Shown here piece after piece: positions 24,601-32,390 of a stretch of 64,000 nucleotides of DNA. Below the pieces are notes generated by a model. That model saw only the letters and a list, made by a program, of their open reading frames with translations. It ran no database searches and had not been told where the DNA came from. A program made the position numbers and the translations under genes. Position 1 is the stretch's first letter. Every line of letters begins with the position of its first letter. The DNA is taken from assembly GCF_046098205.1 (NCBI RefSeq), contig NZ_JBJURJ010000001.1, positions 480,645-544,644 on the forward strand. Reading direction: 5' to 3'. Source of the DNA: Paenibacillus_AR mesotrionivorans (GTDB lineage: Bacteria > Bacillota > Bacilli > Paenibacillales > NBRC-103111).

Positions 24601-25977
24601 TAATGCATTGGCAGCCGGACCATTGAGCACCCAGGCCGATGCGGCAGATTGCGGATTAAATTGGGCAAGATTGAGCGTTGCCGGCAAATCCTCGGTTATA
24701 TTCTTATTGATAACCATGACATACAGCTTATTGTCCTCTCCTGTACGTTTGCTGGCCCACACGGTGAAATTCTGGTTGTCGCTGCTGCTGGATGACAGCA
24801 GGGTGTCACCGAAGTAACGGGTGATAAGGGGATAGACATAATAAGCGGGCCGAAGCTCCTTGGCGATATTGAATAAGGAATACGTCTGGTCACCCTGAAG
24901 CAGGAATTGGGTAATATAATCCACCTGATGGTAAGCAAATCTGCCTAAAATATCGGCAAGCCATACAGCTCCTGCCAGGCTGTCTGCAACTCCTTCTCCC
25001 TTGGAGGTGACTTGTCCCAATTCGGTCAACCCAATCAGGGCATTGGGGGCATACTGATTGCGGTAATTGATCAAATTATCCACAGGCATGGTTTCAGCTA
25101 CCTTGTCCGCCCAGTTCATGTAGGATGGCTGCCAATCGGTTCCTTCATAGGTGAGCAGATTCTCAATGCTCGGAAAGGCAGAGGACCCCGGATTGGTCTG
25201 ATCTCCCGCCAGCGGATACCAATGGACAGATATGGCATCCACCGGCTTATTGTCCGTATGCAGCTTTTCTAAAGTGGGCTTTACCCAACCCGTCATCAAA
25301 CCCGTGATACCGCCATTGGCCGGACCCACGATGATAATGGACGGATCTACAGCCTTCATGGCAGCCGTATACTCCTCTATCCGGAGGGCAAACTGCACAG
25401 GGGTGATTTTGAACTCACCGCTGTAGTATTCGGGCTCATTGCCAATTTCCCAGTATTTTATGTTGTAGCCCTTCTCCACATTGGCATATCGCACCATATC
25501 TGCTGCCATCGCACTGTTGTTAATCCTGGCATTCACCGTTACCAGCGCCTCCGCCCCCACCACATGAAGCATGTCCATATAGCTGTCGAAGGTAGCTGCT
25601 GTCAGCGTCTTGGCATAAGGACTTGGCCCTTGGTACCACTTATAGGAGTTGGTCCTGTCCCAGTAGATGCTGTCGGCTTCACTGCCGGCGGGAAAGCGCA
25701 CCAGAGTAATCCCCGCCTCCTTGATTAAATTTACATACCTCTCTGACCGGCTGCTAACTGGATGAAATTCGTTATTCGTCCACAGTCCGATGTTTGTACC
25801 ACGAATGGTATCCTTCATCGGGGCCACCACTGTGCCGGCGTCAACCGTCAGTTCAACACCTGCCGGCACATCCTCCGGATCGGCTGCCGCCGACAGCATC
25901 CCCGGAAAGCTGAAGCTCAGCATTAATACAGCGCATAACCAAACAAGCAAAACCCTCGAAGCTTTTCGAAAAACCAT
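21655..25977 (-). CDS. Secreted clan GH-A glycosidase with four CBM-FN3 tandem units
   Basis: A 1440-residue secreted enzyme. A Sec signal peptide covers about residues 1-31 (hydrophobic core, then MLSAAADP). The catalytic TIM barrel follows to about residue 500, with the acid/base Glu181 in KYWEIGNEPEYY and a likely nucleophile Glu319 in GLTELGQV; this arrangement is that of clan GH-A (GH51-, GH44- or GH39-like), probably an arabinofuranosidase or an endo-enzyme. Four tandem units follow from about residue 514 to the end (starts near 514, 744, 978 and 1214). Each has a beta-sandwich carbohydrate-binding-like half with SERK...PGN...GWGKIW and a fibronectin-III-like half ending YYWKVTANNxNG. 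No cell-wall anchor is seen, so it is released or sugar-bound. A cre box lies in the promoter region. Confidence 0.85.
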   Translation of the reverse strand: MVFRKASRVLLVWLCAVLMLSFSFPGMLSAAADPEDVPAGVELTVDAGTVVAPMKDTIRGTNIGLWTNNEFHPVSSRSERYVNLIKEAGITLVRFPAGSEADSIYWDRTNSYKWYQGPSPYAKTLTAATFDSYMDMLHVVGAEALVTVNARINNSAMAADMVRYANVEKGYNIKYWEIGNEPEYYSGEFKITPVQFALRIEEYTAAMKAVDPSIIIVGPANGGITGLMTGWVKPTLEKLHTDNKPVDAISVHWYPLAGDQTNPGSSAFPSIENLLTYEGTDWQPSYMNWADKVAETMPVDNLINYRNQYAPNALIGLTELGQVTSKGEGVADSLAGAVWLADILGRFAYHQVDYITQFLLQGDQTYSLFNIAKELRPAYYVYPLITRYFGDTLLSSSSSDNQNFTVWASKRTGEDNKLYVMVINKNITEDLPATLNLAQFNPQSAASAWVLNGPAANALTGTNINGVQAAANGTLGEIPGAPVSGVSDSFTRTYPAHSVTVMELTAKPETKQSTRYLGQYTEGVSERKTAKDFPGNATHTPEGFGKIWATGSTQFKVNIPETGVYDFSALAYGEGGNPSFNVLLDGQSVPGASWGLTNSWKQYQGSLGTVTAGMHTIRIHNNSPAGNNLDLAHLDIVGAAPAPFSQILPANNATIDSRSVVLDWKQTIGGKLFAPFGADDYFLTVADNPQFTNPVVNRRVTATSYELTGLQYNKTYYWKVTANNTNGLTPSEAVFSFTVDGEAARFWASYADGVQERKAPSDLPGNPVNTPQGWGRVGPGESAKWSVHFPETKAYNVTASVYGEGMNPSFQLKIDGQSIPGASWTAGNAWNAYTGSLGTVPAGIHTVELSNSSTLEGSGINVSHLDILGAAPALFSLASPANHAAAGPTVTLDWAQQVDGRQFAPQGANDYTVMIADNAGFANPVLETTVNSTNLLVNDLAYSSTYYWKVIANNANGITSSGTAFSFTTPAVPAAPVFTRHLAQYATAMSERKLAGDYPGNSSSTPNGWGKIWMSASGKWSVHIPRSGSYNAVIRALGEGTATMEVKVNGVTVPASSRALTNKWVDYTISLGALSAGKHTVEIRNSSATTGNNVDVAWLDIAGAAPAPFTLMQPANDAIMDPAAVTLDWTQVVGTKAFAPFGAAQYSVVVADNAGLLNPIINATVTGTTYQVDNLQYQSTYYWKVTAHNANGSTPANAVFRFNTPAAPETYAAARYLGQYAPSMTERKAAADYPGNTKDTPNGWGKIWMSASGKWTVHAPRTGIYIADIRALGEGTATFEVKIDSVAVSRSSRTLTNKWADYQVGLGVMTEGNHTVELRNASSVTGNNVDVAHLDIYGAAPGPFTLMQPVNGATVNPAAVTLDWTQIVGSRPFAPFGADSYQVEVADNAQLINPIISTTVTGTTIQANNLSHQATYYWRVTANNANGSTAADSVFRFTTE

Positions 25978-26074
25978 CCTTATTCCTCCTTATGTTTGAA
26001 TATAACTCATTCAAATTGTACCATGGGGCGGATATAGGAATTTTTGAAAGAATTGAACTTCCTTTCCCACTTCG

Positions 26075-26088
26075 CGGTAGCGCTTACA
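26075..26088 (-). promoter_or_regulatory. cre-like box between the 1440-residue enzyme gene and the AraC regulator
   Basis: On the minus strand TGTAAGCGCTACCG matches the CcpA consensus TGWAAGCGYTWWCW at 12 of 14 positions. It lies 98 bases upstream of the enzyme start and 112 bases upstream of the divergent regulator gene, so it can act on either promoter. Confidence 0.6.
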
Positions 26089-26199
26089 TATTGATTTATG
26101 CTACAATGCGGATGCGCCTGCAAAGTGGGATATTCTTCTTCATCTGGCCGCGGAACGGTCGGCTGCACATGGTTGATTTCAAGAGGAGGAGGCATACAT

Positions 26200-27057
26200 A
26201 TGATTCAGTTAACGCCCATGCCTTGGCTTGATGTGTTCTTGTTTACCTATGCCAACCGTTTCCAGGATCATCCGGTAGAATTTATCCATGCTCACGAGGG
26301 AATGGAATTCCTTTATGTTCATGAAGGGATGGGCCAGCTTATCCTAAACGGCCGTCAATACAGGATCGAGCCGCATATGCTGTTGTTTTATCAGCCTTTC
26401 CAGATCCATTCTTTCAATATGGATATTCCCTATACCCGTACCCTTCTCAAAATCAAGCTGCCTCTGGATGAACGTTTTGGCGCTCTGTTCCCGTCCATAC
26501 ATGCCTTCATCTCCTCCCTGATTCATTTGCAGCCGGAGGAGCAAGTATTCCTGCTGAATGAGAGGCAGGATCTGGAGCTGGTCAGCCAATTCCGCCTTCT
26601 GAACGAAACCCTTGCCTTGACTCCTCACTCGGACCGGAGGCAGCATTTTTTCTCCTTTCTCGCCCCCTTCCTCTCCTATCTCCAGACAAGAATCATTGCC
26701 GGCAGCCATCTCCCCGGCCACCTCCTTCAGCCGAGGGCCTCCAGGCATATTGAGATCGTCATGGATTGGCTGGAGCAGCATTACCAGGAGCAATTCCAAC
26801 TGGAGAAGCTGGCCTCGGAGATTCACCTGTCTCCCAGCTATCTGTCCAGAATGTTCCGCAGCCATACCGGCAATACCATCACCGAATACATCAACAAAAA
26901 AAGGCTGGAGGAGGCCAGCCTGCTGCTGCTGACTACCTCCCTGCCGGTAAGCCAAATATCCAGTAAGGTCGGTTATGCGGATGTGACCTACTTTTGCCGG
27001 ATATTCAAGAAAAGGTATGGAACAGCGCCGCTTCATTACCGTACGGACTATAGATAG
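26200..27057 (+). CDS. AraC-family transcriptional regulator with cupin sensor domain
   Basis: A 285-residue regulator starting at the ATG at 26200 behind AGGAGGAGG. The first 150 residues form an AraC-type cupin (FIHAHEGMEFLYVHEG and LILNGRQYRIEPHMLLFYQPFQIHSF). The C-terminal 100 residues hold two helix-turn-helix motifs (LEKLASEIHLSPSYLSRMF and ISSKVGYADVTYFCRIFKK). It is divergent from the 1440-residue enzyme gene and tail to tail with the YesS-like regulator, so it probably activates the enzyme gene in response to a sugar. The ligand is unknown. Confidence 0.92.
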   Translation: MIQLTPMPWLDVFLFTYANRFQDHPVEFIHAHEGMEFLYVHEGMGQLILNGRQYRIEPHMLLFYQPFQIHSFNMDIPYTRTLLKIKLPLDERFGALFPSIHAFISSLIHLQPEEQVFLLNERQDLELVSQFRLLNETLALTPHSDRRQHFFSFLAPFLSYLQTRIIAGSHLPGHLLQPRASRHIEIVMDWLEQHYQEQFQLEKLASEIHLSPSYLSRMFRSHTGNTITEYINKKRLEEASLLLLTTSLPVSQISSKVGYADVTYFCRIFKKRYGTAPLHYRTDYR

Positions 27058-27113
27058 GCCAAGGAGAATGCGGAAAATCCCGGACAAGGAAAATGCATCC
27101 TGCCCAGGCTCCA

Positions 27114-29414
27114 CTATGGCTTCTGATGCAAATTTCTGTTCATTTCCCGCCAGGCATTAGGTGAAACAGCATGTCTTTTGGCGAAGGAGCGGTAAAATGT
27201 ATTTTCACTGCCGAATCCGCACATGTGCAGAATTTTGCTGTTGGGATAATCCGTCTCCAAAAGTAACCGCTCCGCATTATTGATGCGGATCTCCTCGATA
27301 TATTTTCCCAGGCTTTTTCCGGTCTGCTCCTTGATGAAGGAGAAAACATACTTTTCTGAAATAAGCAGGCCTTCGGCAATGCTGCTGGCCGACAGCGACA
27401 GCTCTCCATGATGGTCCTGAATGTAGCGGAGAATATCCACCTTCAGCCGTTCATTGTTGCTCCTTTTGTTCATACCGACATAATCACATATTTGCAGCGC
27501 GGCCTGTTTGAGCTCCAGAAACAGCTTGCTTATCTCTGTTACCTGATCATACTGAGGAATGGTTATGACGGAGCGTTTTTCGGAATCTATTACTTCATGG
27601 ACGATCATCCGGTAGGCATTATAAACAGCCTGCCGGTGCAGGAAGAACATTTGCAGCTGCTGCTCTGTTGCCGGACGCATCATACAGCCTTGGATGCTAT
27701 CCTCAAACAGCCGGCTTACAATTCCTTTTTCACCGGCAATCAGGGCATCATTCAGCTTCAACAGCAGCGTCATGTCAAAAATCTGGCTGTCCGTCTGCTC
27801 CGCCAAAGCCTCGTACAAATAAACACCGCTGGAAATCTCATTTTCATTGCTGCTGAAGGCATACTTCGCTTGCTGATACGCTGCCTTGGCATTCATATTG
27901 CCTTGGGCAATCCGGCTCAGCCCCACATTTATGGTCAAAAAAAGCTCGCTCTTCATCGCCCTGATCATCTCGGACAGCTGATCCTTGATGACCTCGATGG
28001 TAATCTCTTCTTCCGGGAATAGAACGAATATGACTTCATTAGAATGGAAGTTAAGCACCGTATACTCATGCTTGATGGTCTCCTTAACCAATTGCTCCAG
28101 CTCAATGACAAGCCTCTGCTGGATATTGCGGGTGCCCTGATCACTCTCATCCAGACGAAATCCCACCTTCGCCACGCAAAACCGTTGAAATTGCTGCCCG
28201 AAATAGCTGTCCGCCTCCTCCTTCTCCCGCTCCGTATACACACCAAGCATCAACAAATGCTTCAGCACCGAGTTCTTGACGGACGTATTCAGGTAGTCAA
28301 TTTTGTCCAGCTGCTCCTTATTGATAGCACTGATATGGGTAAAGGCATGATCGATGTACGAATATTCATTGCGGGCGTTGAACTTGGTATCCGTGGAATC
28401 GGAGGCAACCTCCACCAGCCTTTTCAACCACAACGTCTCCTTCATGGAAAAAAGCACAGACAGAAGCACAATAACGGCAGCGCCGATCAGGATGTAGAGG
28501 GTGACCAATTCCAGGATGGCATTCACATTTTGCTGGAAGGTGTAGAGCGGAATTCCAATGACGGTTTGCAGTCCCAGCTTGGGAGTGGTATAGGTAAGCG
28601 TGATATACTTCTTCGAGGATAGGGTGATCTCTTCCATATTTTCGGCATGGTTAAGCACTTCACTGTCCGCGTAGTTATGCGAAAACAGCAGCTGCTGCTG
28701 GCTGTCGGCCATGTAGGCGAAATGATCGTCAAGATCGGCCTCGCGCAGAATATTGCGAATCATATCCGCTTCATCCAATACAATAGCCATCACACTTTTC
28801 TGATCTGTAGCGTTAAAGTAGGAATTGCTGATGATGGCCGTCAAACCGTTGAAGCTGCCCCGGTTATAATAAGAAGAAACCGTTTTCATAGATGGCAGCA
28901 ACCGTACCAGCGCATTTCCCTTAAACAGTAAATCATGAAATTGACCCACCGGCAGCTCGGGATAGTTAAAATACAAATTGTACACATTCGCGTAATCGTC
29001 AGACGAAATGTAGTTGGAGATAAAAACGGGATTGTCCCGAAACATGATGTATACATTGGACAGCATATCCTGGGTCAGGGACAGACTTTTCAATTTGTTT
29101 TGAAGGGTATTCATATCCACGTAATATTCACTGGTGGGCGGGCCCTCCAAAAAAAACAGGTGTTTAAAGGTTTCCTCCTGCTGCAAGATGTTCGTAATTT
29201 CCTGTGCCTTGATAATCTGGTCCTCCAGGGAATCCATTCCCTCCTTCAATCTCAGATTGCTCTGCTCAATCGTAGACTGCTTGGCCAGTGAATAGGACTT
29301 CATGAATAATGGGGTGATCATCGCGATGAGCACAATGAGCAAGGAAAAATATTTAAAGCAGCGCTTCAGCAAAATGAGCATTGTTTTACGGTTTCGGGTA
29401 AACGGCTTGTTCAC
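27114..29414 (-). CDS. Membrane-bound AraC-family regulator (YesS-like, Cache domain plus HTH)
   Basis: A 767-residue one-component regulator. The likely start is the GTG at 29414 with GGGAGG five bases upstream; an ATG follows at 29381. One membrane segment near residues 20-40 leads to an extracellular double-Cache-like sensor of about 250 residues, and a second membrane segment (LVTLYILIGAAVIVLLSVLF) returns the chain to the cytoplasm. A GGDEF-like or coiled linker then precedes the C-terminal AraC helix-turn-helix pair (LSASSIAEGLLISEKYVFSF and KILHMCGFGSENTFYRSFAK). The closest functional parallel I know is B. subtilis YesS, which controls rhamnogalacturonan use. It probably controls the CUT1 operon or the enzyme genes nearby. 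Confidence 0.88.
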   Translation of the reverse strand: MNKPFTRNRKTMLILLKRCFKYFSLLIVLIAMITPLFMKSYSLAKQSTIEQSNLRLKEGMDSLEDQIIKAQEITNILQQEETFKHLFFLEGPPTSEYYVDMNTLQNKLKSLSLTQDMLSNVYIMFRDNPVFISNYISSDDYANVYNLYFNYPELPVGQFHDLLFKGNALVRLLPSMKTVSSYYNRGSFNGLTAIISNSYFNATDQKSVMAIVLDEADMIRNILREADLDDHFAYMADSQQQLLFSHNYADSEVLNHAENMEEITLSSKKYITLTYTTPKLGLQTVIGIPLYTFQQNVNAILELVTLYILIGAAVIVLLSVLFSMKETLWLKRLVEVASDSTDTKFNARNEYSYIDHAFTHISAINKEQLDKIDYLNTSVKNSVLKHLLMLGVYTEREKEEADSYFGQQFQRFCVAKVGFRLDESDQGTRNIQQRLVIELEQLVKETIKHEYTVLNFHSNEVIFVLFPEEEITIEVIKDQLSEMIRAMKSELFLTINVGLSRIAQGNMNAKAAYQQAKYAFSSNENEISSGVYLYEALAEQTDSQIFDMTLLLKLNDALIAGEKGIVSRLFEDSIQGCMMRPATEQQLQMFFLHRQAVYNAYRMIVHEVIDSEKRSVITIPQYDQVTEISKLFLELKQAALQICDYVGMNKRSNNERLKVDILRYIQDHHGELSLSASSIAEGLLISEKYVFSFIKEQTGKSLGKYIEEIRINNAERLLLETDYPNSKILHMCGFGSENTFYRSFAKRHAVSPNAWREMNRNLHQKP

Positions 29415-29434
29415 ATGAACCTCCCTTTCTCTAC

Positions 29435-29605
29435 TAGGGGCTGTCTTCAAACTCCGAGGGGAACAGATTTCGGCGAATTTTTGTTCCTGGCAAGGCACTT
29501 TTGTGAAGGCGTACCGGGGGGGGGGGACGTCAAGCGATGGTAATGATAGCCCGGGACGAAAAGGCGATAAAAGATCCCCCCAAGCGGTTTTGCAGACAGA
29601 CCCTA
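29435..29605. repeat. MITE-like inverted-repeat element with G11 tract
   Basis: Ends are 12-bp inverted repeats, TAGGGGCTGTCT on the left and AGACAGACCCTA on the right (11 of 12 match). The similarity continues weakly inward for about 55 bases (shared CAAA, TTTT-GT-CC-GGC spacing). The element is 171 bp, non-coding, starts and ends in TA, and marks the right edge of the accessory sugar region. A run of 11 G is at 29516-29526. Confidence 0.65.
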
Positions 29606-29656
29606 AGCCCGCTTTATGCATTCATTTTACTAAATAACGGCTTTTTTGTGTAGGAC

Positions 29657-29696
29657 GAAAAAAAGAAGCAGCGCCTCACCAAGGAGGCGGTGCTTC
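29657..29696 (-). terminator. Rho-independent terminator after yraN
   Basis: Minus-strand stem GAAGCACCGCCTC/GAGGCGCTGCTTC (12 of 13 pairs) followed by TTTTTTT. It ends the ylqG-ylqH-yraN operon. Confidence 0.9.
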
Positions 29697-29723
29697 ATTG
29701 GAATGCGCCGATCCCGGCGGTGG

Positions 29724-30185
29724 CTAAAAGGCATTGGGGATGTGCGTGATATCCGCCTTAGCTTGGACAGAGCCTGCGGTGACGGCAACCACATCAAACC
29801 GGCAGGAACGGGCCATCTGGCGGGTGGCATGCAGGTAAACAAGTGCAGTATCCCGGACCTGCTTCTGCTTGCGGGCATCCACGGACTCTGCCGCCGTCCC
29901 GAACCGGCCCGATGGACGGCGGGTGCGGACCTCCACAAAAATCAGGCGGCCGTCCGCTTCGCAGATAATATCGATTTCCCCGCTTCTTGCTCTCCAGTTG
30001 CGCTCCAAAATCTGTACGCCCAAGCTGGACAAATAAGCCGCCGCTTGTTCTTCGCCCCATCTCCCCAAGGCCTTGCGGTGATCGGCGGAACGATGGTTCG
30101 GGCGGCTGTCCTTGATCGGGCGGCTGTCCTTGATCGGGCGGCTGTCCTTGATCGGGCGGGTCGGCTGCTTTTCCTCCCTGGTCAT
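29724..30185 (-). CDS. yraN: YraN/UPF0102 family nuclease-like protein with N-terminal hexapeptide repeat
   Basis: A 153-residue member of the UPF0102 family, which has a restriction-endonuclease-like (PD-(D/E)xK) fold and is found beside rnhB and ylqH in many bacteria. The core starts at ALGRWGEEQAAAYL, followed by the active-site region RSGEIDIICEADGRLIFVEVRTR. The usual lysine of the ExK motif is replaced by arginine (EVR). The first 34 residues are an extra tail with three RPIKDS repeats, encoded by three identical 18-bp units. It overlaps ylqH by four bases and has its own terminator. The cellular role is not established. Confidence 0.9.
   Translation of the reverse strand: MTREEKQPTRPIKDSRPIKDSRPIKDSRPNHRSADHRKALGRWGEEQAAAYLSSLGVQILERNWRARSGEIDIICEADGRLIFVEVRTRRPSGRFGTAAESVDARKQKQVRDTALVYLHATRQMARSCRFDVVAVTAGSVQAKADITHIPNAF
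30100..30153 (-). repeat. 18-bp tandem repeat, three copies, inside yraN
   Basis: The unit GGGCGGCTGTCCTTGATC on the plus strand is repeated three times without change and encodes RPIKDS on the minus strand. Length is a multiple of three, so copy-number change would keep the frame. Confidence 0.95.
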
Positions 30186-30487
30186 CCTCCGTTATCCCTC
30201 CATTCTCGCGCCTTTTTGTCCGAGCGGTATACGAAGGATAGAATTTCAGCCACCAGCTGATACAGCTCACCGGGGATTTCCTGCTCGATATCCAGCTTGG
30301 ACAATACCTCTACAAGGGATGAATCCTCCTGGACCGGAACCCCGGCCTCCTTGGCCTTGCCCAGAATGGCCTCGGCTACTTGTCCCTTGCCTTTGGCCAC
30401 CACTACAGGCGCCTTGTTGGCAGAGGGGGAATATTTCAACGCCACCGCCTTTTTGACGGCGCTGGCGGGCTGCTCCGGTTGTGTCAT
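30182..30487 (-). CDS. ylqH: YlqH, FlhB C-terminal-like protein
   Basis: 101 residues, similar to the cytoplasmic C-terminal domain of the type III/flagellar export switch FlhB: VKKAVALKYSPSANKAPVVVAKGKGQVAEAI, with the usual autocleavage NPTH site absent, and the later EIPGELYQLVAEILSFVY. It overlaps ylqG upstream and yraN downstream by four bases each, so the three are translationally coupled. The function of isolated FlhB-like proteins of this kind is unknown. Start is the ATG at 30487. Confidence 0.93.
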   Translation of the reverse strand: MTQPEQPASAVKKAVALKYSPSANKAPVVVAKGKGQVAEAILGKAKEAGVPVQEDSSLVEVLSKLDIEQEIPGELYQLVAEILSFVYRSDKKAREWRDNGG

Positions 30488-32244
30488 ATGCGAACGTCAA
30501 CCCCTTTGTAGGGCGTGGTGTAGTAACGGCTGGCTGCCAATGATGCCGCTGTTGGGCCATGGTCCCCCGTTTGGCTGTCCGTACCGGCTTCAGCCCCCAG
30601 CGTCAACGGCTCCGGATAAGGCAGCACCTTCATGGACAACAGCTGGTAGCCGATCTTGTCCAGCCCCTCCCGGATGTCCTCCCGGTGCTCCTCCAGAAGC
30701 TCCCCAATTTCGGGAAAGTCATTGTGGACGCGAAGCGCCACAATCCTGTCCGTCACTTGAACATCCACCAGTGTGGTTCCCAAGGTACGCATATCCAGAT
30801 CGAAGACCAGATGACAGTTCCGGGCATCCAGCTGGCCGTTGGCGCCTTTGCGGGATTGGATATGAACCGCCGCCGTCTGGCTGCCGTTCTGGTTCATAAT
30901 GGGCAGCATCAAGGTCATATGCGTGAACATGGCGGTCCGGTCCGGTGTTAACAGCAGCTGCTGGCCGGTGACCTGCTGCACCAGCTGCTGCGCCTGCTCG
31001 CGGACTGCAGGCGGGGCATCCTCCGCTGCGGACAGCTGCAGCAGCAGGCCCTTCAGCGTGGCGGTGTCCGCCGCCGCATCCGCCTCCTGCAGCGGCGCAG
31101 TGCCTGCCGGCGGCGGTGCCGCTTCGCCGGCGCGGGTGTGGGGCGGCTGCGCATGGGCGCCGCCCTCATGGGGGCGTGCCAGCTGCAGCTCATGCTGCAC
31201 GCCCAGTGCCTTTAGGAGCCTGCCCACCCACGGGGCAGGCTCCCTGGCCATGGCGGGGGCTTCGCCCTCCCCGCCGGGCCCTTGGCCGCCGGCGGCGGCC
31301 CGCGCGCTGTGCGCGCCTGCGGCAGCGGCTTCGCCGCGGGGCGGCCCCGCAGGCGCGGGGGCCGCTTCGGCGCCGCCGCTGCTGCGGGCGGCGGTGGCCG
31401 CCTGCTCCGCGGCGGGCGGCGCCTTCGGCTGCGCCGCGGCTTCGCCGGCAGCGGCTGGCCGCGCGCCTGCCGCCGGGGCGTCCGCGCGGGCAGCGTGCGC
31501 GGCCTGGGCGGCTTCGCCCGCGGTGCGCGGCCCCGGCGCAGGGGCTGCGCCAGCGTCCGCAGCCTGCGGCATAGCGGGCAGGGCCTCCAGCGCCTGCTTC
31601 ACCTGCACCATCAGCTGCCGGGTAGCCGGACTGACAGCGGCATCAGGGGCATCCCTCCCCAGGAAGCTGGGAAGCTGGCTGCCCAAATTCTCGATGGTCC
31701 GGCTTACCCCGCCCCCAAAAACCGTCCGGTGCAGGGAAGCCACCGTCTCCTGGGTCAAGGGCAGGCCGCGTTTCATGGCCAATAGCGCAGATTGCCGCCA
31801 CTCGCCGTCTGCCGCGCCTTCAGGCTGGCTGGCGGCCATTTCGGCGTAGCTCTGAACATTTTCCCGGGTAAGCGGCAGCTTGGCCTGATGCAGGTCCTGC
31901 AGCGCCCTTCGGTTGGCGGGAGTGTCCTTCAAGTCGAAGCTTTTGAGCAGTTCGGCTAACGAAGGCTCCGGGATCTGCACCTGGGATACCTCCACAGGCT
32001 TCAGCACAACCTTCCCGGCCATAGACTCCGGCTGGACCTGAAGCAGCGCCGACTGCCCCTTGGCCAGAGGCGCCTCCAGATGGGCCTGAACATGGGCGCC
32101 GCCGATATTCATCAACGCATCCTGCTCGGAGAGCATCTGAAGCACCACCCCCCGCACGATCTGGCCTACCTTGAGCTCCAAGGTTTTGGCATCGGATACG
32201 TGGCTGTCTCCAATCACACTGCGGAGCAATTGGCTGATATTCAA
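30484..32244 (-). CDS. ylqG: YlqG-like protein with Ala/Pro-rich central region
   Basis: A 586-residue protein of unknown function that holds the ylqG position between rnhB and ylqH. It starts at a TTG (32244) preceded by GGAAGGAGGGGGAAGCC. The N-terminal 130 residues form an OB-like region (VGQIVRGVVLQMLSEQDALMNIGG), the middle (about residues 225-395) is extremely rich in Ala, Pro and Gly, and the C-terminal 170 residues resemble the C-terminal domain of the hook-length regulator FliK (LTPDRTAMFTHMTLMLPIM and LDMRTLGTTLVDVQVTDRIVALRV). The high-GC low-complexity stretch produces several spurious long frames on the plus strand. Confidence 0.85.
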   Translation of the reverse strand: MNISQLLRSVIGDSHVSDAKTLELKVGQIVRGVVLQMLSEQDALMNIGGAHVQAHLEAPLAKGQSALLQVQPESMAGKVVLKPVEVSQVQIPEPSLAELLKSFDLKDTPANRRALQDLHQAKLPLTRENVQSYAEMAASQPEGAADGEWRQSALLAMKRGLPLTQETVASLHRTVFGGGVSRTIENLGSQLPSFLGRDAPDAAVSPATRQLMVQVKQALEALPAMPQAADAGAAPAPGPRTAGEAAQAAHAARADAPAAGARPAAAGEAAAQPKAPPAAEQAATAARSSGGAEAAPAPAGPPRGEAAAAGAHSARAAAGGQGPGGEGEAPAMAREPAPWVGRLLKALGVQHELQLARPHEGGAHAQPPHTRAGEAAPPPAGTAPLQEADAAADTATLKGLLLQLSAAEDAPPAVREQAQQLVQQVTGQQLLLTPDRTAMFTHMTLMLPIMNQNGSQTAAVHIQSRKGANGQLDARNCHLVFDLDMRTLGTTLVDVQVTDRIVALRVHNDFPEIGELLEEHREDIREGLDKIGYQLLSMKVLPYPEPLTLGAEAGTDSQTGDHGPTAASLAASRYYTTPYKGVDVRI

Positions 32245-32390
32245 GGCTTCCCCCTCCTTCCTAGGCTGATCTTCCGGGATTTATTTTTAACCGGCGATTC
32301 TTTGGCGTCACCGGCTCTATGATTATTTATCTTGTATTACTTTATCGGCAAAAACCCTTTTCCTGATGAGCCGCAGGTATAACCTAATAC

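Larger units (their letters stand above)
29415..29723. other. gene-free region between the YesS-like gene and yraN
   Basis: Filled by the MITE-like element at 29435-29605, which contains the run of 11 G, and by the yraN terminator at 29657-29696. The only open frames are extensions without a ribosome binding site. Confidence 0.8.

Noticed and set aside
27114..29621. N-terminal extension of the YesS-like regulator through the G11 tract
   Set aside because: The extension has no ribosome binding site, is Pro/Ser-rich without family match, and crosses the MITE-like element; GTG 29414 is preceded by GGGAGG.
31116..31849. Long Ala/Arg-rich frames on the plus strand in ylqG
   Set aside because: Produced by the very GC-rich low-complexity middle of ylqG, where stop codons are rare in all frames.
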